Positions 16,181-23,036 of a DNA stretch of 64,000 nt are shown here, piece by piece. The position numbers and the translations under genes are program-made. Numbering within the stretch: position 1 is the first letter of the stretch; every line of letters starts with the position of its first letter. The notes under the pieces are model-generated. The model was not told where the DNA came from and made no database searches. It saw only the letters and a list, made by a program, of their open reading frames with translations. Origin of the DNA: an uncultured Bacteroidales bacterium (GTDB lineage Bacteria > Bacteroidota > Bacteroidia > Bacteroidales > FEN-979); contig CAIKNA010000285.1 in assembly GCA_903828645.1 (NCBI GenBank), positions 1 to 64,000 of the forward strand, written 5' to 3'.

Positions 16181-17118
16181 TCCATGCCAAGTTTCTCTTC
16201 GATCAGGTAACTGTTCCGGTCGGCAGAGCTTCTTGAGATCAGTTCGCCAAGGAACCCGGCGACAAACAGTTGTGTTCCGATGACCATCGCCAGCAGACCG
16301 AAGAAAAACAGCGGCCGCTCCGTCATCTTGAAGGCAAGGTTGAAATATTTTTCGTAGGCGAGATACCCGGCGATGATGAAACCACCCAGGAAGATCAGGC
16401 TTCCCCACAGGCCGAAAAAATGCATGGGCCTTTTCCCGAACCTGGAGGTAAAGGTGATGGTGAGCAGGTCGAGATATCCCTTGTAAAACCGGTCGAGCCC
16501 GTACTTTGTCCTGCCGAACTTTCGCTTCTGGTGGTGCACCACCTTCTCCCCGATCGCCGTAAAGCCGGCCCATTTAGCCAGGAAGGGGATATAGCGGTGC
16601 ATGTCGCCATACACTTCGATGCTCTTAACGACCGCGTTCCTGTAAGCCTTGAGGCCACAGTTGAAATCATGAAGCATGATCCCCGACATCCGCCGGGCCG
16701 ACCAGTTGTAGAATTTTGTCGGGATTGTTTTGGAGAGCGGGTCGTGGCGTTTTTTCTTCCAGCCCGAAACGATGTCGTATCCCTGGTCCATGACCATGTG
16801 GTACATTTCGGGAAGTTCGTCGGGACTGTCCTGGAGGTCGGCATCCATGGTGAATACCACATCGCCTGCCGCTGCGAGGAACCCCACGTTGAGGGCCGCA
16901 GCTTTGCCGTAATTGCGTCGGAATTTGATTCCCCTTACCGGGGGGTAGGCGGCTTTGAGTTCCCGTATTATATTCCAGGAATGGTCCCTGCTGCCATCGT
17001 CGACAAAGATGATCTCGTATGAAAAATTGTTTGCCGCCATGACCCGGTCGATCCAGGATGTCAGCTCAGGCAGGGATTCCTCCTCGTTAAGGAGTGGGAT
17101 TACAATGGAAACATTCAT
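16177..17118 (-). CDS. Family 2 glycosyltransferase with C-terminal membrane helices
   Basis: The 313-residue protein has the DPM1/GtrB-like arrangement. A cytoplasmic GT-A domain starts MNVSIVIPLLNEEESLPEL, with FVDDGSRD and the metal-binding TMDADLQD. Two C-terminal membrane segments follow (about 232-255 and 268-290). Such enzymes transfer sugars to polyprenyl phosphate or lipid-linked glycans at the inner membrane. It starts 10 bp after the DUF4199 gene and couples to the GT4 gene downstream. DUF4199 next to this kind of GT2 is a common Bacteroidota arrangement. Confidence 0.92.
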   Translation of the reverse strand: MNVSIVIPLLNEEESLPELTSWIDRVMAANNFSYEIIFVDDGSRDHSWNIIRELKAAYPPVRGIKFRRNYGKAAALNVGFLAAAGDVVFTMDADLQDSPDELPEMYHMVMDQGYDIVSGWKKKRHDPLSKTIPTKFYNWSARRMSGIMLHDFNCGLKAYRNAVVKSIEVYGDMHRYIPFLAKWAGFTAIGEKVVHHQKRKFGRTKYGLDRFYKGYLDLLTITFTSRFGKRPMHFFGLWGSLIFLGGFIIAGYLAYEKYFNLAFKMTERPLFFFGLLAMVIGTQLFVAGFLGELISRSSADRNSYLIEEKLGME

Positions 17119-17128
17119 CCGAAGCGGA

Positions 17129-17665
17129 TTACATGGTTGTTTTTAGAGTCGGGTCTTCCTTTTTCAGGAAAAACGCAAGAATTAACGAGATGATGGCAGA
17201 AGAAATTGCATAGACGACAAGTCCCCACAGGGTCATCATGACGGGTGACATGAATTTTGCGGTCATGTTCATGGCCTGTTCTACCTGCTCATCGCTCATG
17301 CCGGGCCTCGAAGTAACCATGTTTGTCCTGATCTGATCCATCAGTTCCTGGATAAACCCCGGGTGGATAAACTTGATGAATACGAACATGTATATCGTTG
17401 CAAGTATACCTGCAAACAGCCCGATCCAGAAGCAGGAGGTGAAGGCCTTTCCATAAGAGATATAACCATTGGGAAATTTTTTACGGAACTCAAGCGTCCC
17501 ATAGAGCATCCCCGCTGCGAGCAGCAGGTAGCTGATCCAGCTGAGCGTTTTATTCAGGTATAGGTCGAGGAGAAACATGATCAGTGAAAATACGATCAAG
17601 GCTCCACCTGTGATAAAACCATAAAATATTCCATTCGAAATGGCCGAATTTTCTTTTTCTTCCAT
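17129..17665 (-). CDS. DUF4199 family membrane protein
   Basis: The 178-residue protein has four predicted helices: about 13-35, 40-55, 75-97 and 140-165. Motifs typical of DUF4199 are the N-terminal NGIFYGFITGGALIV and SYGKAFTSCFWIGLFAG. Function is unknown. It is the first gene of the minus-strand glycan operon and has a TAAGTTTG -7 box about 30 bp upstream. Confidence 0.82.
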   Translation of the reverse strand: MEEKENSAISNGIFYGFITGGALIVFSLIMFLLDLYLNKTLSWISYLLLAAGMLYGTLEFRKKFPNGYISYGKAFTSCFWIGLFAGILATIYMFVFIKFIHPGFIQELMDQIRTNMVTSRPGMSDEQVEQAMNMTAKFMSPVMMTLWGLVVYAISSAIISLILAFFLKKEDPTLKTTM

Positions 17666-17693
17666 GGTGAGGATTTTTAATGATGTTACTTGG

Positions 17694-17701
17694 CAAACTT
17701 A
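17694..17701 (-). promoter_or_regulatory. -7 box TAAGTTTG for the DUF4199-glycosyltransferase operon
   Basis: CAAACTTA on the plus strand reads TAAGTTTG toward the DUF4199 start at 17665, about 30 nt away. No clear -33 match is visible. Confidence 0.5.
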
Positions 17702-17742
17702 CAAAAAAATAGACAGTCATGCAGATTGTGCCCGAATATTTG

Positions 17743-17750
17743 TATTTTTG
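17743..17750 (+). promoter_or_regulatory. ffs: SRP RNA promoter -7 box TATTTTTG
   Basis: The box ends 4 nt before the first paired base of the SRP RNA at 17755, the spacing expected between a -7 element and a stable-RNA 5' end. Confidence 0.75.
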
Positions 17751-17754
17751 CAGT

Positions 17755-17851
17755 GGGTAAGTCTTATACGACCAGCTCCCAACTAACCCCCCCAGGTTCG
17801 GAAGAAAGCAAGGGTACGATGGTTGAGCGGTGCGATATAAGGGGCTTACCC
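17755..17851 (+). ncRNA. ffs: Signal recognition particle RNA (small bacterial 4.5S type)
   Basis: The 97-nt segment has the conserved SRP hairpin core: ccaggttcggaagaaagcaa compares with the E. coli core around ccggaaggaagca, including the GGAA tetraloop that binds Ffh. The termini pair as gggtaag/cttaccc and then ttata/tataa, closing the usual long rod. A TATTTTTG box precedes it and a run of six T follows, so both ends are well defined. It guides membrane-protein ribosomes to FtsY together with Ffh. Confidence 0.92.
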
Positions 17852-17858
17852 ATTTTTT

Positions 17859-18023
17859 ATTTACGATTTACGAATTACGATTTACGATTTGGTAAATCGT
17901 AAACGTGTCGGGAAATCCGGGTTGTTTCTTTTCCAGGTTTGATGAAAGTCCTATCTTTGAACCAAATAATCCGACAACGCGTCAATTTTATAAATCGTAA
18001 ATCGTAATTCGTAAATCGTAAAT
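17859..18023. repeat. Perfect 32-bp inverted repeat bracketing a promoter
   Basis: The arm at 17859-17890 is built of 7-bp words (atttacg, aattacg). The arm at 17992-18023 is its exact reverse complement over all 32 positions. The 101-bp interior holds a smaller palindrome (arms about 17881-17889 and 17895-17903, sharing the left arm's end) and the TATCTTTG box at 17952-17959. The right arm includes the first two bases of the yciO-type start codon. No ORF lies inside. Confidence 0.9.
17952..17959 (+). promoter_or_regulatory. Promoter -7 box TATCTTTG inside the inverted-repeat bracket
   Basis: A perfect TAnnTTTG match lies about 62 nt before the ATG at 18022. Transcripts from it would contain only the right arm of the inverted repeat. 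Confidence 0.65.
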
Positions 18024-18639
18024 GTTACTAAAGATCCATCCCGACAACCCCAGCGAACGCCAGCTGAAGATCGTGGTCGATTGTCTCCGGCGCGGAGGGG
18101 TTATAATCTATCCTTCCGATACGGTATATGGTTTGGGGTGCGATATTACGCAGATCAAAGCGGTGGAGCGGGTGGCGCAGATCAAGGGGATCCGACGCGA
18201 AAAGGCCAATTTTTCATTCGTGTGCAGCGACCTCAGCCAGCTTTCGGGCTACTCCAAACCCATTCCTAACCACACGTACAAAGTTATGCGTCATGCGCTT
18301 CCGGGCCCATTCACCTTCATCCTGAACGCCACGAGCGAAGTTCCCCATTTTTTCCAGAGCAAAAAGAAGACGGTCGGCATCCGTATTCCCGATCATAAGG
18401 TCCCGATCCAGATCGTGGAATTGCTCGGCAACCCCATCATGACCACTTCCATCCATTCGGAGGATGAGATCATGGATTACCTGACCGACCCGGAGCTGAT
18501 CCACGAAAAGTTCCTCAAGCTGGTCGATATCGTCATTGATTCAGGCCATTGCGGGAACATCCCCTCCACGGTTGTTGACTGTACGGGTGATGAAATGATC
18601 GTGACCAGGCCGGGAAAAGGCGACATAATGCAATATTAG
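18022..18639 (+). CDS. yciO: YciO/Sua5/YrdC-family protein (threonylcarbamoyl-AMP synthase-like)
   Basis: The 205-residue single-domain protein has the YrdC fold motifs GGVIIYPSDTVYGLGCD (26-42), PGPFTFIL, KKTVGIRIPDH and STVVDCTGDE near the C-terminus. The segment ANFSFVCSDLSQLSGYS fits the YciO subgroup (NFTLMCRDLSELS in E. coli) better than classical TsaC. The family binds ATP, threonine and bicarbonate or RNA in t6A synthesis, and YciO's own role is less certain. The start codon overlaps the right arm of a perfect inverted repeat. tsaE, another t6A-pathway gene, lies at 43.3 kb. Confidence 0.88.
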   Translation: MLLKIHPDNPSERQLKIVVDCLRRGGVIIYPSDTVYGLGCDITQIKAVERVAQIKGIRREKANFSFVCSDLSQLSGYSKPIPNHTYKVMRHALPGPFTFILNATSEVPHFFQSKKKTVGIRIPDHKVPIQIVELLGNPIMTTSIHSEDEIMDYLTDPELIHEKFLKLVDIVIDSGHCGNIPSTVVDCTGDEMIVTRPGKGDIMQY

Positions 18640-18702
18640 CACCTGGTTAACAGCCATTTATAAAATTTTTAATTTTTAATTTTTAATTTTTAATTATTGT
18701 CG

Positions 18703-18710
18703 TAATTTTG
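18703..18710 (+). promoter_or_regulatory. tRNA-Lys promoter -7 box TAATTTTG
   Basis: A perfect TAnnTTTG box lies 20 nt before the tRNA 5' end, preceded by five 7-bp words of the type aattttt. Confidence 0.65.
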
Positions 18711-18730
18711 CACCCTCAAATTCAGAGGCT

Positions 18731-18806
18731 GATTAGCTAGCTCAGCCGGTAGAGCATCGCCCTTTTAAGGCGGGGGTCCTGGGTTCGAATCCCAGGCTGA
18801 TCACCA
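18731..18806 (+). tRNA. tRNA-Lys (anticodon TTT)
   Basis: The acceptor arm gattagc pairs with gctgatc (one G-T pair), followed by discriminator A and an encoded CCA. The D arm is gctc...gagc. The anticodon stem encloses cttttaa with anticodon TTT, and the T arm is ctggg-ttcgaat-cccag. All four arms are complete, so the tRNA is intact despite serving as the apparent left boundary of the adjoining islet. Confidence 0.95.
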
Positions 18807-18807
18807 A
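18791..18807. repeat. Left 17-bp att-like repeat (3' end of tRNA-Lys)
   Basis: The sequence cccaggctgatcaccaa, covering the T-arm 3' strand, acceptor strand and CCA of the tRNA, recurs exactly at 22515-22531. Confidence 0.85.
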
Positions 18808-18832
18808 GGAGGCTTAACGGCCTCCTTTTTTT
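18807..18832 (+). terminator. Intrinsic terminator after tRNA-Lys
   Basis: The stem aggaggc (18807-18813) pairs with gcctcct (18820-18826) and is followed by a T-run. It abuts the CCA end of the tRNA directly. Confidence 0.88.
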
Positions 18833-18856
18833 ATGCCTCTTATACAATAATAGTGA

Positions 18857-20650
18857 TTATACATTCGTGTTATCCTCTTGCGTTTGAGTAGGTTTTTTTT
18901 CCAACTTCTCAATTGTTTTCTTTGCATTTGCCAATCGTACTGCTTTATTTTTCTCTACCAACTTTTCTTTAGACCATTTTTCTAACCTGTGATGTAATGG
19001 TATAAGCAATGCTGCAATACACACCAAAGCCAATAACATCATCAACGGAGCATGATTTGTTATTCTTTCCAAATACGGATGCAATAGCAGGTTCAGGAAC
19101 TCAAACACAATCAGCAAAGCCATCACACTCAAAAACGCTATCAGTTTTGTGTTGGTGATAAAACTGCGGCTGAGTAATAAAAAGAGAATGATAAAAGAAA
19201 TAATGCCAAGGGCAATTAAAGCGTATTGAATATTTTGTTTTCGTTCTTTTTCGTCCTGCTTTTGTTTGACAGCAATGGATTTTTGTCTTTCCTGCTCATT
19301 TAAAGTCAGGTTTTTAATGTCTCTTTTATTAGCGGCGTTATTCAAACTGTCTGATAATTTTACCTCCATCATTAAATAATTGAAAGCAGTATCTTTATTG
19401 CTGTTTTTATAAAGCTCGGCAAGGTTCCTGTAAATAACAGGCATAAGTATTTCCTCAGGCATTGTTTTCAGTGCCTCTTTGTAATAAACAATTGCTGAAT
19501 CTGTATGCCCGTTTGATTTAAATGCTTCACCAAGCCCCATGCAGATTAGTCCGTGAATCCAATTGTCATAAGATGTTTCGGCCTTATTCATCATCAGCGC
19601 CAGGCTTTCTTTATAATAGGACATTGCTATCGACAAATTGCCCAACTGATAATTAACCTTGCCAAGACCATATAAGGTAAATGCATAAGTTGCCGGATTG
19701 GAAATTTTTATTTCATTGTTTGCTAAAGCATTTGATTCCTGAAAATAAGGCAAAGCAGAATCTGGGATATTAAGAACTATATATTTATATCCAATGTTAT
19801 TCGCACTGTTTATCACCCTTAATATATTTTCTCTGTGCTTTTTGTATATTGCGTACGCTTTTTTATTATACAAAATCGAACTCTCTTCGTCACCTAAATT
19901 ATCATACACGCCACCTAATTCAAGCCATGTACCGGCAATGCCGGATGTATCGCTCATCTTTTCATAAAGTTTCAGTAAATCAAAATTAAGTTCCAGTGCT
20001 TTCCTGAAATTTCTATTCCTTGTATAAACCTGTTCGATCTGAGCCAGGCTGCTTGCCCGGTATTTGTCATTTTTTAATTTCCCAGCTAATTCATAAGCAC
20101 GGCTAAGATACAGCAAGGCGGTGTCATTTTTAGAATAATAAAAACGTGCGTATTCAGTAAGGCTGATAATTGTGTTGGTGTCTTGTTTGAATTCCTTTAT
20201 AACACGTTGCAAACTGTCCAGGTACTTTTTTTGTGATGAGGCAATGATGGCAAGGAGGTATTTAAATTCTTTTTCATTCTGAATGTTGTTTAAGTCGCTG
20301 TCAGCTTGAATGTGATCATAATCAAAGTAGCCCGCGTCAATTGATTTTTTCAGGGACCGTAACGCCTGCGCTTTATTACCCGTCAACGAATAGACGCAAC
20401 ACAGACTATAATAAATATTCGGTAAATAATAGCTATATTTTTTCCTGACTTCAGCAGAGAGTTTACCGTATTGCAATCCAGATTCCTCAGCTAATTTTTT
20501 GTAGATAGCCGTATCTTTTTGGTTGTAGGCGTGGAGGAGCAAACTTTCCCTGTGCCGTGCGGATTTTAAAAAGTCGCCTTCAGTAATTTGTGCTTGGGTA
20601 ACAGTTAAGATGAAAGAAAAAAGGAAGAGTAGTGTTTGTTTAATTTTCAT
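18857..20650 (-). CDS. TPR-repeat membrane protein with three C-terminal helices
   Basis: The 597-residue protein has a signal peptide (MKIKQTLLFLFSFILTVTQA) and a long alpha-helical TPR region. Recognisable units include AGTWLELGGVYDNLGDEESS, ALYGLGKVNYQLGNLSIAM (here FTLYGLG...) and LGEAFKSNGHTDSAIVYYKE. Three hydrophobic helices lie at about 475-495, 500-525 and 533-553, followed by a charged coiled-coil tail. The layout resembles Bacteroidota sensor kinases with TPR input, but no kinase or DNA-binding domain follows. Its DNA is visibly AT-richer than the neighbours, and it sits inside the tRNA-Lys islet. Function is unknown. Confidence 0.82.
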   Translation of the reverse strand: MKIKQTLLFLFSFILTVTQAQITEGDFLKSARHRESLLLHAYNQKDTAIYKKLAEESGLQYGKLSAEVRKKYSYYLPNIYYSLCCVYSLTGNKAQALRSLKKSIDAGYFDYDHIQADSDLNNIQNEKEFKYLLAIIASSQKKYLDSLQRVIKEFKQDTNTIISLTEYARFYYSKNDTALLYLSRAYELAGKLKNDKYRASSLAQIEQVYTRNRNFRKALELNFDLLKLYEKMSDTSGIAGTWLELGGVYDNLGDEESSILYNKKAYAIYKKHRENILRVINSANNIGYKYIVLNIPDSALPYFQESNALANNEIKISNPATYAFTLYGLGKVNYQLGNLSIAMSYYKESLALMMNKAETSYDNWIHGLICMGLGEAFKSNGHTDSAIVYYKEALKTMPEEILMPVIYRNLAELYKNSNKDTAFNYLMMEVKLSDSLNNAANKRDIKNLTLNEQERQKSIAVKQKQDEKERKQNIQYALIALGIISFIILFLLLSRSFITNTKLIAFLSVMALLIVFEFLNLLLHPYLERITNHAPLMMLLALVCIAALLIPLHHRLEKWSKEKLVEKNKAVRLANAKKTIEKLEKKPTQTQEDNTNV

Positions 20651-20679
20651 ATGTCAAAGTTGATTTCTCGCAGTCAGTT

Positions 20680-20687
20680 CAAAGTTA
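20680..20687 (-). promoter_or_regulatory. -7 box TAACTTTG for the TPR gene
   Basis: CAAAGTTA on the plus strand reads TAACTTTG toward the TPR gene start at 20650, 30 nt away. Confidence 0.6.
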
Positions 20688-20795
20688 GCAGGTCGCCCAG
20701 GCATGACGCATAACGATTGCATAAACTGAACAGACTGTGGTATTTTTGTAATAGGTAAAATTACAATAATATCCATACTTAAATCGGGCAACAGT

Positions 20796-20825
20796 AAAAA
20801 GCCTGCCAGATCACCCCGACAGGCT
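20796..20825 (-). terminator. Intrinsic terminator for the truncated minus-strand gene
   Basis: On the minus strand agcctg and caggct pair around a 14-nt loop and run into five T. It lies 45 bp beyond the stop codon at 20870. Confidence 0.75.
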
Positions 20826-20869
20826 CTTCAACTAACCTGCTTATGAAAACAGCTACAACGCTTCTTGAA

Positions 20870-21150
20870 TTAAATTATTGGCGGGTTGGGATCCATCAAT
20901 AGAACTCCTTCATAAAAGGCCATTGGCGAACCCTGTTTGCACAGGAAGCCGAACTTGTGGCCTTTATCCTTGTCGGTCTCCTCACCGCAGGTTGTTTCGA
21001 TGGTTTCGATGTGGGCAAGGTTGCAAGACTCCCCTATCAGGTACCGCTTATTTGAGGCGACGTTCTGAATGATGACAATCCCTTTGAATCCGATCCAGAA
21101 GTTCCGGATCTGTTTCTGTAGTGCTTTATCGATGCCCGGGTAAAATAATT
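20870..21150 (-). pseudogene. 5'-truncated gene of unknown family
   Basis: From about 21150 leftward to the TAA at 20870, some 90 codons read as well-behaved coding DNA. Their third positions are G/C-rich and unlike the AT-rich flanks, and they contain IGFKGIVIIQN, GESCNLAHIETIE and AFYEGVLLMDPNPP. Upstream the open frame continues only into the AT-rich leader and promoter of the divergent ATPase gene. No plausible start codon lies at the transition. I do not recognise the family. The intact terminator downstream supports a once-expressed gene whose 5' part was lost. Confidence 0.5.
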
Positions 21151-21182
21151 CTCTTTTCAGAAAAATGTTTAATCGTTTTATG

Positions 21183-21190
21183 TATTTTTG
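21183..21190 (+). promoter_or_regulatory. -7 box TATTTTTG for the ATPase gene
   Basis: A perfect TAnnTTTG box lies 26 nt before ATG 21217. It supports that start over the longer in-frame ORF beginning at 21121. Confidence 0.65.
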
Positions 21191-21216
21191 TAATTGAAAT
21201 TCATAATTACATAAAA

Positions 21217-22380
21217 ATGATACCAAGAAAATTATCCGGTGCCATCCTGAAATTTGCAAAGAAATATCCGGTAGTTTCTGTTACCGGCCCGCGACAATCG
21301 GGTAAAACAACGCTTGTCAGGTCACTTTTCCCGAACCATAAATACCTGTCCCTTGAAAATCCGGAAACAAGGCACCGTGCGCTTAATGATCCCAAAGGTA
21401 TTTTTGACCAGGTGGACCAATTGCTGATCCTGGATGAAATTCAGCATGTTCCTGAATTATTATCCTATATACAGGTAATCTCAGATGAACAAAAGATCCC
21501 TGGACAATTTATACTTACCGGTTCCCAAAGCTTGTTACTTAGTGAAAAGATATCCCAGACGTTGGCCGGAAGAACGGCTATCTTGAAACTCCTCCCCTTC
21601 AGTCTGACTGAAATTGAAAATTTGAAACAAGTCAAGGATTTTTCTTACGAGGACTTCATCTTTAAAGGGTTCTTTCCGAGAACATATGACCAGAATATCT
21701 CCCCGGAAGAATTTTATCCATTTTACCTGGAGACTTATGTTCAAAGAGATGTGAGGGAAATTCAAAATGTCAGGGACCTTAACACCTTTACCAATTTTGT
21801 GAGGTTATGTGCAGGACGCACGGGCCAATTGATTGATTATTCTTCCCTGGCTAAAGATACCGGCGTCAGCGTCAGCACAATTAAAGGCTGGATTTCAATC
21901 CTGGAAGCAGGTTACATCATTTTCCAATTGTATCCCTACTACAGGAATTATGGAAAAAGAGTTATCAAATCGCCTAAAATCTATTTCACCGATCCGGGGT
22001 TGGTTTCATATCTTCTGGGAATAAAAAGCGCTGAGCAATTGAAAACGCATTACCTGAAAGGCGCTTTGTTCGAAAACCTGGTCATTCTGGAGTTGCTGAA
22101 ACAGCGATATAACAATGGAGTCCCGCAGGATATCTGGTTCTTTCGCGACAGCAATCACAATGAAGTGGATGTTGTCGCAGAAAATGAGTTGCTGCAATGG
22201 ATGGAAATTAAATCCGCAAGAACTTTTTCACCAGATTTTATCACCACATTCCGGTTTCTTGATAAAAACGAGGAGGCAGGGAAGGATAATAAGTCGATCA
22301 TATATGGCGGTGATGACACTTTCACATATAAAGGATATAAAATAGTATCATGGAGAGATCTAAGGAAGTTTGAAACGTAG
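21217..22380 (+). CDS. AAA_14/DUF4143 ATPase
   Basis: The 387-residue protein has Walker A GPRQSGKTT (24-32), Walker B LLILDEIQHV, and the sensor-like ILTGSQSLLL of the AAA_14 domain. The C-terminal DUF4143 half resembles a PD-(D/E)XK nuclease fold, with FRDSNHNEVDVV and LQWMEIKSAR fitting the D...ExK pattern. These ATPases are abundant, multi-copy and horizontally mobile in Bacteroidota and anaerobes, and their biological role is unsettled. It is the last gene before the right 17-bp repeat of the islet. Confidence 0.9.
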   Translation: MIPRKLSGAILKFAKKYPVVSVTGPRQSGKTTLVRSLFPNHKYLSLENPETRHRALNDPKGIFDQVDQLLILDEIQHVPELLSYIQVISDEQKIPGQFILTGSQSLLLSEKISQTLAGRTAILKLLPFSLTEIENLKQVKDFSYEDFIFKGFFPRTYDQNISPEEFYPFYLETYVQRDVREIQNVRDLNTFTNFVRLCAGRTGQLIDYSSLAKDTGVSVSTIKGWISILEAGYIIFQLYPYYRNYGKRVIKSPKIYFTDPGLVSYLLGIKSAEQLKTHYLKGALFENLVILELLKQRYNNGVPQDIWFFRDSNHNEVDVVAENELLQWMEIKSARTFSPDFITTFRFLDKNEEAGKDNKSIIYGGDDTFTYKGYKIVSWRDLRKFET

Positions 22381-22514
22381 ACTGTATCAGTGTTTTAAGG
22401 GGTATGGTCACTCTACCGGATCTTCATCCTCAAAAAAACACAAATCTGATACAGCGACAATATAAATATTCGGAATCCTTAGATAAATGGTCATTACAGC
22501 AAAAGTGTCCAAGC

Positions 22515-22531
22515 CCCAGGCTGATCACCAA
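22515..22531. repeat. Right 17-bp att-like repeat (copy of tRNA-Lys 3' end)
   Basis: An exact copy of 18791-18807, in direct orientation, 3,724 bp away. It is followed 33 bp later by a strong intrinsic terminator, which could be the original terminator of the tRNA before insertion. Confidence 0.85.
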
Positions 22532-22563
22532 AGGCCACTTGATTACCATGCCAAAACAACGAA

Positions 22564-22591
22564 AACCAGCGGAAACGCTGGTTTTTTTTTA
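22564..22591 (+). terminator. Intrinsic terminator (ccagcg-gaaa-cgctgg, T9)
   Basis: A six-pair GC-rich stem with a GAAA loop is followed by nine T. It lies downstream of the right att-like repeat and could have ended the pre-insertion tRNA-Lys transcript. Confidence 0.88.
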
Positions 22592-22758
22592 CTCCCTTTT
22601 ACGGCAGTTTCATACATAATTATGGATCAAGAGGAATTACCGGATACGACGCACTTTCCCTATAGCCGCTGTATCCATTGCATATGAATCCTGTATCAAT
22701 CCTATATCGTTTCTATATCTGGTCACCCTCGATCGACCCTGCTGCCAACCATGTAGCT

Positions 22759-22802
22759 CCCTGTTAAAGCCCTGATAAAACCCTGATAAAACCCTGATAA
22801 AG
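22759..22802. repeat. Four 11-bp direct repeats (ccctgataaaa)
   Basis: Units ccctgttaaag, ccctgataaaa (twice) and ccctgataaag run head to tail without spacers. The period equals one helical turn, and the array overlaps the expected -33 region of the TATATTTG box at 22813. Confidence 0.88.
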
Positions 22803-22812
22803 CCCTTGGTCG

Positions 22813-22820
22813 TATATTTG
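22813..22820 (+). promoter_or_regulatory. -7 box TATATTTG after the phased repeats
   Basis: A perfect TAnnTTTG box begins 10 bp after the last 11-bp repeat. It points toward the AraC-type gene at 23037 and could be its distal promoter. Confidence 0.5.
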
Positions 22821-23006
22821 TCACTCCCGCCATACACAGCAGGGCATCACGCTCCATGACAATGTCAGCTATGGCATCACAACCTTGGATATACCAGGTA
22901 TCAATTCAAAATTTCCTATGGTTGTCCTGTCATTGGAATTTATCCGGTTTATACGTGAATAAGGATGACAAATTACCATGTTGACCTGTTGTGCATAAAC
23001 AGGTTG

Positions 23007-23014
23007 TATCTTTG
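23007..23014 (+). promoter_or_regulatory. AraC-type gene promoter -7 box TATCTTTG
   Basis: The box lies 22 nt before ATG 23037, with TTG elements 15-25 nt upstream. It lies downstream of the alternative in-frame start at 22965, which it therefore disfavours. Confidence 0.65.
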
Positions 23015-23036
23015 TACCGGACAACCCGCTTTTATC

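Larger units (their letters stand above)
22592..23006. other. Non-coding gap with phased repeats and two promoters
   Basis: No convincing gene lies here. The visible elements are the four 11-bp repeats at 22759-22802, a TATATTTG box just after them, and the start of the AraC-gene promoter region. A 42-codon frame from ATG 22856 has no family resemblance and was not called. Confidence 0.6.

Noticed and set aside
15644-16210. 188-codon plus-strand open frame opposite the GT4 gene
   Set aside because: Antisense shadow of a clear glycosyltransferase gene.
16181-16573. N-terminal extension of the GT4 gene
   Set aside because: The extra 131 codons are an out-of-frame reading of the GT2 gene; ATG 16180 fits the family and the ATGA overlap.
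22381-22456. Inverted 9-mer ctgtatcag / ctgatacag beside the right att-like repeat
   Set aside because: Could be a recombinase arm site, but a 9-bp pair is too short to call without comparison.
22856-22984. 42-codon frame starting ATG 22856
   Set aside because: No family resemblance, no ribosome-binding site; probably chance.
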